Positions 38,831 through 53,200 are shown, counted from the stretch's first letter. The stretch: 64,000 nt of DNA from Pachydiplax longipennis (GCA_036926295.1 JAVFKF010000012.1:24030001-24094000), one strand, 5' to 3'. Notes: generated by a model from the sequence alone, not told the origin. Translations and numbers: made by a program.

Positions 38831-41742
38831 TTCATCCTGAACTGATCCTGTCTTTGGTAAATATAAAAATATAGCTGTCAATTGTCTGATGTACATAACT
38901 TCAATTTAAAGCCTTATATAAAACATTTTAGGAAAATTATCTATAACCATACTCATGCAAAGGTGAGGAAATTTAATTGAATATTATTTGGATTTAATTT
39001 ACTTTTTAAAAAATGAGTGATGAGTTCCTCCTGGCTTTATCTTACTTTTTGGCATAAATGTTTTTAGAGCTTAAAATGTAGCTTAAATTTGCATTATTTG
39101 GAATAACCATGTAGAATGAAGTACTTCAAGGCACAGAAAATGTTTTTCCTCTGTATTATGCCTACATTTATACTCAGTTCTTCAAGATTGTTGTAATACA
39201 TATATCATTCTGAATAAGTAAGGAATCAATAACTATCCCAAATTCTTAATGCATTAAAATATATTAATAAATATATTAATTATTATTTTATCATTCCTGT
39301 TTCCATACCTTGACGAATGTGGTATTTTTCATTTGTCTTTTGGTACAGGATAGAGAAACTCTTTCTTTTACCTATCACAATTGTCTCTGTTTTCCTCATG
39401 GTAGAGATTATATGGAAGCTACCACTGATATTGTGTGATACTAAAAGCAGCATTTAATGTTGATGCTGCTGCCCTTTTATGGTTTTGTTCCATTGAAAGC
39501 ATCCAGACTCAGTGAGAAAGGCAATGGCAAACTTTTTTACTTCTCATCTTCCTTGGTATGCCTCCTTTGTTTCCCAAAGTTTTCTTCAGTTATTTGTAGA
39601 GAGGATGAGAATTTGACTTTAGGCTTTTCACCTTACAGGTATTATTTTACCTTAAAATAAATAGTGTTAATTTCCAATCTCTATATGCAAATCTGGTAGC
39701 TCAAATGCATTACCATGTAACAGTACAGTTTTTATAGGTAATTTGTTGGAAAAAATTCAAATTTCAGCATTTTTTTCAAAATTAAGTAAAGAAAGTTATT
39801 AGACTCAAATATGTAACATGTTAATGACTTCAGTGTTTGGTAATTAAATTGATAGCCATAATAGATGTGAATTTTAATATTTATGTCTGCTATCTCCATT
39901 TCTCTTTCCATTCTCATCTCGTCTACAGCTAAATTTCTAATTATATACAATAAAATAATATATTAAAGGGGTATCTTCTGTCCTGGATAACTTGATCCAA
40001 ATCAGTAGTTAAAGAGGTAGATTACTGAGCAGGATTTATTTTATGTTTGTGTCCTCTCTGCCAACAAATATCTTTGAAATTTATGGCAGATATACATGAC
40101 AGACTTTTATTGCCTTAAATTTTGGTAAATTTCTGAAGCAGCCTTGGAGTAGCTACTTTCTAAAGTTTTTGATGATATACCATATTTCTTTTTATCGAGG
40201 AAGTAATTGCATCTGATACCTTCACAATAAATCATATATTGGTTGTGCTATATGAGAGCAGAAAAATCACAGTTATTTCAATCATTGTATGTGACTCCAC
40301 CTCAGTACTAGTATACACCATGTAAGGATAAACATCTGCAGTACTGAGTGACCTGTGACCCAATATATTTTGACCAAGCTTAAAAATTAAAAAGGCTCAA
40401 AATTTTTAACTATCCATTACTAATGGTGAAAGTAATGATTAAGACTACTATAGAAAACTCAAATTGAGTTTCCTCATTTCTCATGATGAGGACATTTTTC
40501 CTTCCATTAAGGAATTTATAGTTAAGTTACTAAGAAATAATATTTTGAAATAGTTATGTTTTCAATTTACTGTAGCCCTGTAGGTATTAGAAATACCATA
40601 ACAAGACAGACATGCATCAAATAAATTTTAGATTGAATTAGCCTTCAGCTAAGCATAAAGTCTCATATCTTTTGTTATTAATGTGTCCACTAACCACAGG
40701 GTTACATCTTAGAATACCTTCATTGTGCTAATGTTTGCAGAAGTTGATTTTTAAAATAGTCTAAGGAGTTGACAATAGCATCTCTAGTCTCCCTAAGATT
40801 TAATATATGTGTGCAAATGACCTAACTGCAAGACCTAAACTGCCAAAGCTTATTTGACAGTGCTACTAATATTAGTAATAGGCCCTTCTTGTAGCTAAAG
40901 AAAAACCTCATATCCCATCTCAAATCCCAAAATTGTTTCCTTGAATTTAACATAAAAATTTAAGATGCCACCTACTTGGTTTAATGGATCCTACATTCAT
41001 CGAAGAGAATTATTGTACTGTTTTAATGTATTTAAAAGACCAAAATAAACCTACCTCAAAAAATACATCAAAACATTCATCTTCACATATAGTACCATAA
41101 CTTACTTCATCGTCTATTATTCAGCAATCTCAAAATTATTTGATTTCATACATGAGGTGGAAATTATATAAAATTTCCCATATCAGCAACTTCTAAACAG
41201 ATTGATTGACATCCTCTATCTTATAAAAAAAAACATAGATTAGCCCTATATAAATTTTATCTCAAGGTTGATTTCAGTTTCTACATACCAGTATAGTTTA
41301 CAGTATGCATATTCTAAGGCATGGATGTACAAAATCTGGCTTACTGGTCAATTTCACCCATTTGAGAGTCCAACCAACAAAGCATAAACTGACTTAAAAA
41401 AGGAAAAACCTTGGCAATTTCCACAGCAGATTTTTAACTGGTTCAGCTTTCCCATATTATCTTATATATAAGTTCTAAATTAATCTATATTCTATCCATG
41501 TTAATATTATAACAAAAATATCCAATTAAAAATCTGCAATGGAAGTTACCAAGTGCATTGTCCTTTTCAAGGTAGTTGTTTAAAATTCCATATAGTCCCA
41601 ATTAAATCATTGTTAACCAATAAAGTATATTTAAATTGATTTTCCATGCCAAAGGATGTGGGATGGATGATGCTGCACAGTTGAATGAAACCACAATTGC
41701 CCTTGACTACAAAGTTCCCAAAATGGCTTAAGAAATTGTTCA

Positions 41743-41816
41743 GATCGGATAGCTTAGTTGGTCTAAGCAGCCTCCCAGATAGAGGAAGATCCTGGGTTCG
41801 ATTCCCAGTTCTATCA
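41743..41816 (+). tRNA. tRNA-like gene or tRNA pseudogene (possible SINE head)
   Basis: An A box (TAGCTTAGTTGG) and a perfect B box (GGTTCGATTCC) are correctly spaced. The T arm is perfect (CTGGG/CCCAG), the D stem is GCTT/AAGC, the anticodon stem pairs 4 of 5 and the acceptor stem 6 of 7 counting one G-T pair. A run of six T begins within a few bases, a pol III terminator. The anticodon loop CCAGATA is abnormal: position 33 is C rather than U, and the triplet by position would be AGA. I therefore prefer a pseudogene or a tRNA-derived SINE over a functional tRNA. Confidence 0.5.
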
Positions 41817-43639
41817 GCCTTTTTTAGGTCTCTTTCTCCTTGGGATTATTCCTAGCTGCATGCCCTTATGTGCAAAGTTAACTTTACCCATTCCTTATAT
41901 TTAAATTGATGTTATCATTATTTTTCATATTTGGAAATTGAAGGTTAAATTTTGGCTTTAAGCTATATATAAAAGATATGACCTGCAAAAGTAATAATGT
42001 GTGAAATATGGTCTACAAGTCAAAATTTTTGGGCTCTCATGATCTAAGGAAAAATTTCTCTTAATGGAAATGATAACATTGAGCCTAATGAGGGCAGGAA
42101 TGCACTGATTACAATTCTAGACTTGTGTGTATCAGAAATATTGAACTAATAGGAACTCATAGTAAAAAATGAAAGAACACAGACATTTATGTGGCTTCTT
42201 ATCAGTGGAATGGCATCTTTCACTCCTTCTAAAACAACATGTACATCATTCAGACATTTCTAGTGAATTTCTGCATTTTGTTACTCTAATATTATATCCA
42301 TTCCTCCATTTCTCACACCTACTCCTCCTATATCACATGAATCACAAATTGATAATGATATGATCCTTATTTTCCATACCTCTTAACTGTTGCAACATTA
42401 TCTACCAATCTTTGCCTGGTATTATATATATTTTTATCCTGATAAAGATCATATCCAGCACTATTTAATTTAAGTTGTGAAATTTTACAAAGTAGCGGAG
42501 ATGGTCTCGGCCTTAACTTGGTGGTAAATAAATATTTTATTCTAAAATTTACTAAGTTAATTTATGTAAGTGCAAATTTGTAATTTTATTGGACAAATGT
42601 ATCCCTCATAGTATTAATCTCCTGGAGTGATATCTAGTAGAAATCCTTCTTCATGGTAAAAATAAAAAATAGAAAAGATATCTGTATTTTTACCACAAAT
42701 TTTAATGCACTATATTGTACATCACCAGGTTTTGCTGTATTTACATCATTGCCAGTTGACAAGGAATACATTGTTTTTATTTCTTCTAGATCATTATAGG
42801 TTTTTCTGAAGATTTTTGTTATTGATTATAAGACATGAAATTGACAAATTGAAGACATGAAATTCTACCTGCTAGAAAACTCATTCCTTACTGAACTATA
42901 TTTTAAAAGAGGATAACCATGAAAAAGTTTAATGTTACAAATCTAGACTACTATTTTAGTACTATTTATACCTAAAGTGGCATGTTTGTTGATATTTTCC
43001 ATTTCAAGCCTAAATTATGAATACAGCATCCAAAAGTTAGTATAGTATCAATACATAAGTATATTCTACATTTTAACAAATAAATATCTAAAGAACCTTT
43101 CTTTCTTAACCAAGAAAGTATATTTTACTTTAAAATTAAAAATAACTGTGGCAATAATAGTAATATTCCCTTTCAATAAAGAAAATAGCATATTTATGCC
43201 CAAAACAGGATGACTGTAGTTAAATAAATTCATAAATAGATTTCAAATATTAATTAAGGGTGAATGATGCAAGACATTTGAGAGAAACTGAATGTGAAAC
43301 ACATGATTATTTTTTAGTCTTTTGACTTGGGAGAAAGGATATCGAAAAACCATGAAAATGTAAAACTTACAAGTGTGAAAATGGCAATTTTGTAGGCCTA
43401 TAAGTGAAAGGGAGTCTAAGGATTTGCAGATATTAAGTTGAAGGAGAGAGAGATGAAATGAAAGGAGGGTGTAATGAATGAAAGAGTGGTAGAATGAAAG
43501 GTATTAAGAATGAGTCTGCATTTGAAGCATCTGGAAAGACAAGAATTTGAGAGCACAAAGAAGAATGTGAAGTGGAATGAAACAGTAGAGGGAGCAGAAG
43601 ATGAGAAAAAGGTGACATATAAAAATAATCTTGGTGCAA

Positions 43640-44700
43640 AGAGAAGATGAAGGAGAGGTTTTACGAAGAGCATAGGATGAAGAATGCTGAAATGAAATTT
43701 GCTGTCAAGTAAAATCAAGTGAGAGAAATAAAGGCTGTAAGGATAAAGAATGACTTTAATGGAAAAAAAGAAATTTTTTCTAGAAATGGATGAAAATGGG
43801 AGGAAAAGATTGACCATGTAAAATGTGCTGAATAAGAGTAGTAACATGGTATGGAATGCTATGAAGTAAGAGAAAGTTGAATGTAATATTTTGGAATTTG
43901 GAAATTACCCAGATGTATCTGGTAAAGAATGTACAAGTAACTCGTAATAGTAAGCATTAGAGTAGAATACAAGCATTAGAATGGGTGCAGTGAACATTGA
44001 TTAAATGAATGCTTTGTTGCATGAAAATTTTGCGAAAGGGGATGGCTGAGTAGGTGAGGATGGAATTTCAATTAAAATTTTGAAGTTTGGATGCTATGAA
44101 TTTTGCATTTGGTTGTGTGATTCATCCAATCTATGCATTAGAAAGTAGCTATGTCTGATGTTTGAAAAAATGCTATGATACCTCAACTGTACAAAGGAAA
44201 GGAAAAAATGACAGAATGTAAAAATTACAAGCTTATTTAGTTTACTGGGGGAACGATAATATACTCGTATAAAAAATCCATGATCAACAACCCTTAGAGT
44301 GAGAAGTCCTAGCCAAACAACAAATGTAGCATACATGCATCAGCATGCAACTCCCATGCTGCCTTTTTTCCCTGCAATGGATTAACTTACCTTCTGATTC
44401 TGTTAGTTCCCCAATTTTTTCATTATGCTTACATAATGGCCATTATAATGATCAAATTGAGGACTGCTTTTACAGAAGGCAAATGTTCATCCCACTTGGC
44501 TATAGATGGAACACAAGCTTTAAATTGCTAATTGAGAAAATGTCCATGATGAAAATATATTTAGTAGAATGTTTAATGCCAGATTATGTGATTACTCTTC
44601 AACAATCAGTTGAGAAAATGGACCAATGTCAGAAAAAAGTGTATTATTAGTTTGTGAATTGGGAAAGGGATATGATAAGGTAAACATATTTTAAATATAG
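43640..44700 (+). pseudogene. Decayed non-LTR retrotransposon reverse transcriptase
   Basis: Translated fragments in shifting frames match the reverse transcriptase of common arthropod LINE-type elements: GEDGISIKILKFG from 44053, NAMIPQLYKGK and TECKNYKLI at about 44170-44240, and VEKMDQCQKKVYY then KGYDKVN at about 44610-44680. The family pattern is GxDGI, then P-x-YKGKG, then ECKNYRGISLL, then AYDKVN. Upstream fragments such as NDFNGKKEIFSRNG fit the segment before the RT. Many stops and frameshifts, and TG/CA where CG would be expected, show an old, non-functional copy. Similar purine-rich sequence runs from about 43420 to 45400, so the full relic may be about 2 kb. Confidence 0.65.
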
Positions 44701-46343
44701 AAGGTTTTGGTAAATTACAGGGTGAATAAAAGGAAAAACGGATGAAAGAGAGAAAGGCATGTGAATGCTGGGAGATCATTGGGTAGTAATGGTAGTATCT
44801 TATCAGTGATTTAAAAAGATGAACTTTTGAAAGTATAGAAATGTATTCACACACATTACAGTAATTGCAGCAAAAGTTGCACACAAAGAAGAGCAAGAGT
44901 AAGAACTTGGTGCAATGAGCATGTATTGGATAATAAGTATCTGTGACCATAACAGGTTAGTAAGCAGTCAATAATAACTGGGCAATAAATGATTGGGAAC
45001 AAAAGTAAAGCCTTCATGACCAGTTTGAAATACATACAATCATTCTTCATACAATACATTCTTTCTTGGTTTTGAGATAAGGAAAGGATGAGTGAATGAG
45101 GAAATTACTAAGATGATGTTAGGAGAGAAATTGAACTTTAATGTAGGTAGAAGAAGACTTAGAAAAACAGGTTGAATGTAGTGAAAGGCATGCTGAAGGA
45201 AAAAGATGAGTGTAATTTCAATTCTAAATTAAAGGATAAAAGAAAATTCAAGAAAAGATATAAGAATGTCCAAAGCAAAAGATGCATGCAAGAAGAGGAA
45301 AGCATGGAAGAAAATTAAGGATGAAAGAGTCTACATAGAGGCAAAAAAAAAACATAATCAAGGGAATAGTGATAATAATGTAGGAATTTAAAGTTACTAG
45401 TATTATCCATCTTTAAGGATTAAAAGAGTTTCCAGGGGTTAAATATTACATACAAATATAACAATCATTCTCTTCCTAATTTTGATATAAGATATCTCAT
45501 TTTTTCATTTTCTACCAGTACATATATTAATGGAATACAGAGTTCTGCTAACTCCATGATTTTCCCATGATTTGCTTTGGTACCTCATTTACCACCTGGA
45601 ACTGACTCTGTTCATATAAGTTCTTCTTTCTAATTTCAAGGGCTCTTGAGTAAAGTAAAACAACAAGGCTAATAAATCTTTGTCCGCTTAATAAATGAAA
45701 ATCAAATTAATTGTGAAAGTAGTTATCTCAGATACTCATATAGGGTAGAAGCATGAATACAAAACCCTGTGGAAACCTATGGAGTGTAGCTTAACTGAGG
45801 AAAAGATGGTTTCAATAGGTCCCTTGAAAACTTTTCTTCTTGATGGCTTTTGTCCAAAATGATTATTGCTATAAAGTTTTCACAGTAAGAAAGAATTTCA
45901 TATTGTAGAACAGTTTTGAGGAAAAGAGAGGGTATAAGTAAAAAAAGTTGAAGTAACTAGTAAATAGAGATGCTGCTGAAATGATTTAAATGATTTCAAG
46001 AGAATCCTTTTTCTTTCCTGTTACTTGCCTTTGAAGTAACATCCATGGGAATGAATTGATATGGTCAAGCTTTATTAATTTAGACCTCAAGTCTTTATGC
46101 TGTAACTCTGTTGATGTTTAATTGTGAACCTTCAATATTTGACACAGTCACCTTTTATATGTGCTTGAATATTATCAGTGGTAAAATTTATTCATCCCAG
46201 AAATTAAATACCTTTTGCCTTTATCATTGAGCGAATGCTAGTGCTATTTTGGTCATAATTGTTCCAAGTTTATGTTATGTCTTTTTATTTCTCATTAGCA
46301 AGTTTCTACAGGCTAGCTTTATTTTTGGTATTATCTATCTATA

Positions 46344-46725
46344 TCAGTGGCAGAAGCAGAAGTATATTTTAGGAGGGGATATTGTTTCAATTTGTATTTA
46401 ATGGTGATTTGCAATTAGAAAATAATCAAGATATTAAACAGAAAAAGCAAGCTGTTGCAGGCACACCTTATATACATGTATTCAGTATAATTCAGTCATA
46501 ATAGTTATTTACAAGACATGTTTAAGTAAATTAACTTTAAAATGTTGCTTTTATTGATTCTGTTTCAGTATTTTGAGCCCAAAAAAAGATAAGTTGTAAC
46601 TATATCTTACTTTTACGTATTATGAAGGTGGATTAGTAAGGTTTTTTGAAATGCCATCATTATAATTTTAGCTATTTTAGAATTTTCAGGAGGGGATTTA
46701 TCCTCCTAATCCCCTAGGCCTCTGA
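46344..46725. mobile_element. Relic of a short terminal-inverted-repeat element
   Basis: The left end is TCAGTGGCAGAAGC and the right end is GGCCTCTGA. The outer eight bases are inverted repeats with one mismatch (TCAGTGGC and TCAGAGGC). Both sides also carry AGGAGGGGAT motifs, and the right side ends in CCTCCTAATCCCCTAGG. This resembles the widespread elements with cagtggcgtagc-type ends after CpG decay. No clear target-site duplication is seen. Confidence 0.35.
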
Positions 46726-49700
46726 GCTAAATATAAATAAACAATCATTACATTATTGTCTTACAATTTTGCCAAGTATTGGCAATGTTGGAATCAAAAG
46801 GTGCATAATGGATTTTCCAAAGATATCAAGAACTCATGTACAGTTCTGCTTATGCATAATACCCATAATGGCTATGTTTTGAGATTGTCTTACTATATTA
46901 TGGACATAAGGATGAACTTGTTATGGATTTCTCTTGTTCACCTATTTATTTCATCAGTCAGCCTTCTTCATTGTTTTTTTCTCTTTCTGAAGATATTATT
47001 TATTGAAAATACTTCTCTGATATTCTGGAAATGATTTATGTTCCTTATCAGAGAAAAGTTTTAATTCTTTTCTCATATGAATTTCAACACCTTAAATCTG
47101 TTAGTATGATTCTTTCCAGATAAAAAAAAACATTTTGCTTTCGCTTAGAATGCAACCAGCTATCCAAGGATGATGCAATGGCTATTTGTTTTTTATGAAG
47201 AGAGATGAATGCTAATCTTTCTTAATAATTATTTTTGTACAATTTGCATATTTTTTACTGTCAGTGTGGAAGGAAATGATTCACCTGGGTAAATACTTAA
47301 GAAACGTGATAAATGCCAAAGCAAGAGAAATCCTTATTACTTTATAACAAACAACTTATATATTAAGCCCCTTTAGATATGACACAATAATAAAACATCA
47401 TAATTTGCTAAATCCTTGAAGAAAAAGTATACAAGAATAGACATTGCATATAGGGAGAATGTATGTAAATGTAATACATTGATGTAGAAATATTTCTATA
47501 ATTTCTTACTGTAACATGGCCTTTTTTTAAACGCATTCTCTTAATATACCAAATAACACATACCAAGGGCATTTAAAGGTGAGAATAATATGATGCAAAT
47601 TTCAACATCCTTTTGCTTTGGCAATTACACATTTATTTGCTACTAACAATTATTTAGCTTTTCATATACGGAATATGTATATATGTGGGTAAACCTCAAT
47701 AAATATGCAGCACTGAACTACCTTTACTATTCTCTAAATTAACTGAAAATTGACTCAGCTTTTGATAGCTGAAGCTTGTAATTCATCAGTAGAATGATTC
47801 CATCCTCTATATTATTCTTGAATAAGCTTCTGGCTTATTATTGTATATGCTTCTATTATCTCCTTTCTATTATGTGTCATTAAAAAGCATTAGATCTTAG
47901 AAATAGGGCATGTTGTAATCTATTGAACATCAGTAGAATTGATCATAAAATTGAACAAAGGTAAACTTGGCTGTGCATTTGAGTTGTGAGTACAGATATT
48001 CCTTATACTGCATGTAATATCATTAGTGTAAGTTAAATTTTTACTGCCTCCAGCAAAAGTATACTCATTTAGAAGTCTTTAATATTTAGAGTGTTATTAG
48101 AAATTTGAAACAATGTTTTTTAGTGCAAACTAATGCTTTATCATTCACTGGTAAACTTCACTCAGCTTTATTATACTTCTCTCACTTTTTAATTGCTGAT
48201 TCTGATCATGAAAGAATTAACATTATCACTCTATATTGCCATTAAATTAAACCCTTATTCTAATAATCAAATAGGGGTATCATGGAATTCCAATTCCTTT
48301 ACGGGTTATAATATGCACAAGGAATAGTTAACTGCCTTTAAATAGTTTATATCCTTATTATGGATTACCACATGCTCATCATACATCCTTTATGTTAGTT
48401 AGTTGTATATCAAGTTTATAATTTTTTAAAATTGTAATCACTTTGAAATAAGTTTGTCTTTAAAGTCTTTTTGTATAAAATTCAACTTCTTAGTATTTTC
48501 TGTAGAATAATTGGAAATTAAATTCTTAGCCTAGTGCGAACTTATTGTTTCTTTGTCCTTTATTTTCCTAGGAAAAGGATTGATCTACGCATGAACCAGC
48601 TAAACTTAATAAGTCCCAGTCATATTTTGGTTATCAAAAAAGTATTTCATTCCAATCGTTTATTATGTTACTATCCACATTCATTTATTATGTACTCTTT
48701 TGTCATCTCTTTACAAAATTCTAGGGACAATTTTCCTCTCAGTACTATACTCAGACTTAAATCTGTTACTATTTTTTGCATCCTGCCCATCATAATCCTC
48801 TGCTTAATATGTATACGATAAAATTTATGTTTACATAGATCAAAATTCCTCGACTAGAATTATTCTCCATATCCTATCTTTACTGGATAGATGGTAAATA
48901 GCTCTAAGTTTTTTACACTTCAAAGTAATCAATTTCAATCATAATTTAATTACAGTAAAACCCATTTAAGATGCCTTTCAAGGTATTGAGTGAAAACTAC
49001 ATTATAAGTAGGATAGATTTTAAAACAGAATATTGCTGTGCAACACAAAACAATTCTCCATTTATTTTACTTAAAATAGTGTTTTGAATCTTTAATTTTA
49101 TCACAAGTGTTTTACAACTTAAAAAGAACTTCTTTAGTTTGCTTTTCTTGATACAGCTATAGATATATAGTGTACAAACCATAATTGTTTGATGCTGGTT
49201 GCCTTTTCAATCACTTTAATTTTTTAATTTAAGGTTCTGACCTGAAACAAAATTGAGGGGTTCTCACTTTATCTCAGATCTAGTCTAATCTCTTACAATA
49301 GGTTTAATATTGATCTTCCTTGCTATATCTTCATTTTCTTCCAAAAAAACATTAGTCATCCCAAATAAGAGAAGCAAGAGAAACCGTTAGGGACAGGACA
49401 AGGCAGAAGAGGAGAGAGAAGGATTGATGCAGATAATATAAATAACTTTTGGTCTATCGATTGAGGTGGAGGATCATCGAAATCAGGTTGCTGTGTATCT
49501 AGAGATCCAAAATTCCTGCCTTATAAGTGAGTAGTAGAGCATCTGAAGTGGTATTTTTACATGACCAGGATGGAGAAAACTGCATATTAAACAGGATAAC
49601 ATCTTCATTCAGTGCATTTTAAATGAGATTAATTGTGTTTCTGATATGTAACTTGTTATTTTAAGTAGATATGATGACTAAATATTTAGCCACCAGCCAT

Positions 49701-50220
49701 CTCAACCAAAGGAAAGGGAATACCTATAAGTGTTAAAAGATTAAGTAAACATGAATGATGGATAAAAAAATGCTATCTAATAAAATAAATTTATTTATCT
49801 ATTTAACCTCCCATAGCAAATAGTATGCCTCATTTGATAGGAGAAACTTTTTACATCATCAATGTTGTCCTCTCATGCGTTGCCTTATCTCTATAATGGT
49901 TTCTTGTGATTTTCTTCTTTTGAAAGGCTAATTTTGTGAGAAGAAGCAGACCTATTTGTCAGAGCCAATACAAGATCTCCATATCTCACCACAGAACAGA
50001 TTGAAAAGTCTCTCTTCCATGTTTCCCTTCGTTATAATTACAAGTACACATATTGAATAAAACAGAAAGGAAGTGCAGTGTTAAGTGGGCTATTGAGCAT
50101 AATCTTGGAGAGATCGTGATGCCCTCTCACCAGTGCTGTTATTAAATTCGTTATTCTTCCATCAATATATCTATCTGGTGAAAAATTCTTCATTGTAGAG
50201 TAAAAATAACCAAAATTAAG
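46726..50220. other. CpG-poor flank without a supported gene
   Basis: The sequence is AT-rich and CpG is rare up to about 50220. No coding exon is recognised. An AATAAA at 50056 is followed by GT-rich sequence, and CpG density rises sharply about 170 bp later. Confidence 0.5.
50056..50061 (+). terminator. Candidate distal polyadenylation signal
   Basis: AATAAA followed within 40 bp by GT-rich sequence (gtgcagtgttaagtgggc). It sits just before the abrupt end of the CpG-depleted block, so it may mark the true end of the FGFR transcription unit. This would imply a 3' UTR of about 12 kb or an unseen neighbouring gene. Confidence 0.25.
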
Positions 50221-53200
50221 TAACTAAGACGCCAATTCTGCGTAAAATGACCATTGTTCATAAACATGACGTAATGCAACCAGCATTACACAATCCGGTA
50301 TTGACGCTATCTCGCTTAAGACGCGCTTGTTTGCTTGCTTCTCCGAAAAAAAAGTCAACCGTTTTTTTTGTAATTCCACTGGGAGAAAGTTTAAAACAAC
50401 CACAATCATTATTTCCAACAGCTTCGTGGTATTTTAATTCTCGTTTATAATTTTATCTTGTCAATTATTTTCTTCTTGATATTTTAAATAAAATAGTGAA
50501 TTCGCGGACTAAATAATTTGATAAATTCCAGCGAAGTGATTTTTCGAATAAACCAACTCATATGTGAATACTCAATATACAATAGATACGTGAATCATGA
50601 TACCCAACTCTCCCAGTCAGATTTATCTACGCACTTAATTGGTAAACTGTGACGACTTCGTCGGAATTTCTAGAAAATTCCAGAAATCATATCCCGCCTT
50701 CATCTATCCTAAAATTGCTGCAATGGAATGTCGGGTTAGGAAGCCGATTTTGGCGCGAATTTTTTTCTAAAACTGACTCATTGCAGTCGGAGCTTTTGTA
50801 GCGTTCGGACCTGTCTTTGACTCGTAAGGTTGGATACGTAGATCAAGCAAAAGCTTTGAAAAGTCTTAAGGATCTAGTTTTACAATATCTCTTTATCTTA
50901 CGATAGACTTAATAATTGAAATCAATTTCTAAATTGATAATTTTATATTACTATTGGAGTTTACAAGGCCTTATTTCCTTTACAGTGTCCTGGTATATGT
51001 TGACAGCATTCATGCCCAGTCTTTTATCAACATTTACGAAGCTGAAAGGTGAAGTACTGAAGCGATGGACGGTGGAATTTCAGAAGAATGTCAGCGGTGT
51101 CTTCCTCGGAATCTAGGTATGTACAGTTCAGTCTTTGTTTTGTAAGAATTTCCCAAGGCACTCAATAGTTTCGTCCAATTGGTTTCATAAGTTCTCTATT
51201 TCATTTGGGAGTCAATAGCCTATATTTTTCCCGGGAATTTCGCCGAATGTCTCTCACTATCTTATATAATAATTACCGATGTGTATATTTATTTTACATA
51301 ATAATCACCGATGTGTGTATATTTATCTACCCGATGTCAGTAACTCCCGTAAGAAATACATGAGAGAACACAAGGAAATTAATTTCACGCACTTCCCGAC
51401 GAGATAGAAATATGAAATTTACGGATTAGTTAGAGGATGAATAACCTAACACATATAGATTTTCCTACCAACAGTATCCTTGGTTCGAGTCTAGACGACT
51501 CGAAAATGCTTTCATAAGAAATGCGCGTAAAGTTCATTTTGATCAATTGAAGATAAATTTGCTTTTGCAGAATTAAATTAGAATTAATGGTCCCAGAACA
51601 CAGTCTTGAAAGAATGAATGCAAATTAAGATATAAATTCTTTTTTGCGGCGCCTAAATGTCAAAATAATGAAAACTGTAGTTATCGCTCAATAAAAGTTC
51701 AGAAGTGTATATTATATGACTGTATATGCTCTAAACTTCTAATTTTAAGTAATTAATTAATATGTTATTTTGCTTTTTTAATTTCGTAATTATTCCTCCA
51801 CGTCACTTTCTTTCCGCTGACAGACGGAGAATTTTAGAGCCTTTGGTAGAATATCTCGAGCTCATTACTCAGAATTCTTCAAAGACTAGGTTAGTTGGTC
51901 GAAAAAGTGATAATCGTATACTCTCAGAAACCAGATGACCCTGCTTTGTTTTCACGTAGAAGTTCAGATTATCCTCATGGGAGAAACGAATTCGTAGGAG
52001 AGGGGCCCAGCGCGCGCTACCGTCAAATGCACTTCCAGAGGCAGCGTTGCAACGTAGAATTCTTTCTTATTACTTCTTTAAAACACTCTCCTGAACAAAC
52101 GATGTATTAATTTATAAATATAATAATTGCAATGTGTTTCCAGCTAAGATCAGATGTATATCTATTCATCCGTAGAATAGCAAATAATAAATTTTTCGTA
52201 ACATAATGGGGATAGCTGCATTTGAAAAGGTAGCACGGAATTCATTTGTAGGAAAGGGAAGAATTTTCGCACCGGGTGTTCCTTTATTGGAGCTAATGTA
52301 TGGCTTTCATGGTATATCACTTTGGCCACCTGCCTACAGCTTAGATTCTCGACGCATGTGGCAGGATATGTACATCGCCCTTTCAAGAGCACTTCTAAAC
52401 TTCCGAGGATGTCAAGATATGGCATCCATTTTGTTCGGCGTATTTGGTCCATTAGGAATGATTTATGGCGAAGCTAGGGCGATACGCAGCTGAGATAATT
52501 TTCCTTTATCTCGGTTGGATGCTACGTGAGGATCAAATAGAGGAAATGTTTCACTATCTACCCCTCTGAATTATTTCCTTCGTTATGAGCATCGTATGAT
52601 ACTAGGCTCATCATTCCAATCGCATTGGACTGCCGATGATGGACTCATTTTCTCTTCAGAATTGTTATGGCTTGTCTTTCCTTAGATAATTTGTTGGTAT
52701 TTGAAGAAAAATATCGTTTATAATATTTATAGAATTCTGTAATAATTTTTATAGTTCTAAGAGGGACAAAAAGGTTGTTTACGTGATTTAAAAACTGAGA
52801 TATTTAAATGAAATTATCTTGAGGTGTAATAATAATAGATAATCTCTTCAAAAGTTTGCTTTGAGTTTTGTATATCTAGAACCAAAATCAGGCAGTTATT
52901 GTTTTCACTTTAAGTGAAAGTGAAAGTATTGGTGCCCATAACTTTCTGGGAAAGAAATACGAATTTATCTATTAGTTCACCGCGATACTCATTAGTAAAA
53001 TGTAGATAGTTTGGCTCCGTGCGTCATTCGTTGATAATATGCATGAAGATTTATAACAAAGGAAATTTCAATACCAGATGGTTCCTTAAAAATAAAAATA
53101 GCATCCAACTAACATGAAAAACGACGAGAAGACCTTTCTTTTATAGGTACGTTTTGAAGGAAAGTTTGATTAAAGGATTGTCAACTTTGCAGAAATGTGG

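Larger units (their letters stand above)
37787..43600 (+). other. FGFR 3' UTR and flank
   Basis: No further coding exon is visible. The sequence is AT-rich and strongly CpG-depleted. The first good polyadenylation hexamer is at 38825, giving a 3' UTR of about 1 kb; another AATAAA is at 39656. A short palindrome, GTCGATATGTCGAC, lies at 38472-38485 and keeps two CpGs in an otherwise CpG-poor region. A tRNA-like sequence lies at 41743. Confidence 0.6.

Noticed and set aside
52206..52493. 95-codon plus-strand frame
   Set aside because: Its opposite strand is also open (52162-52452); no conserved motif or exon partner.
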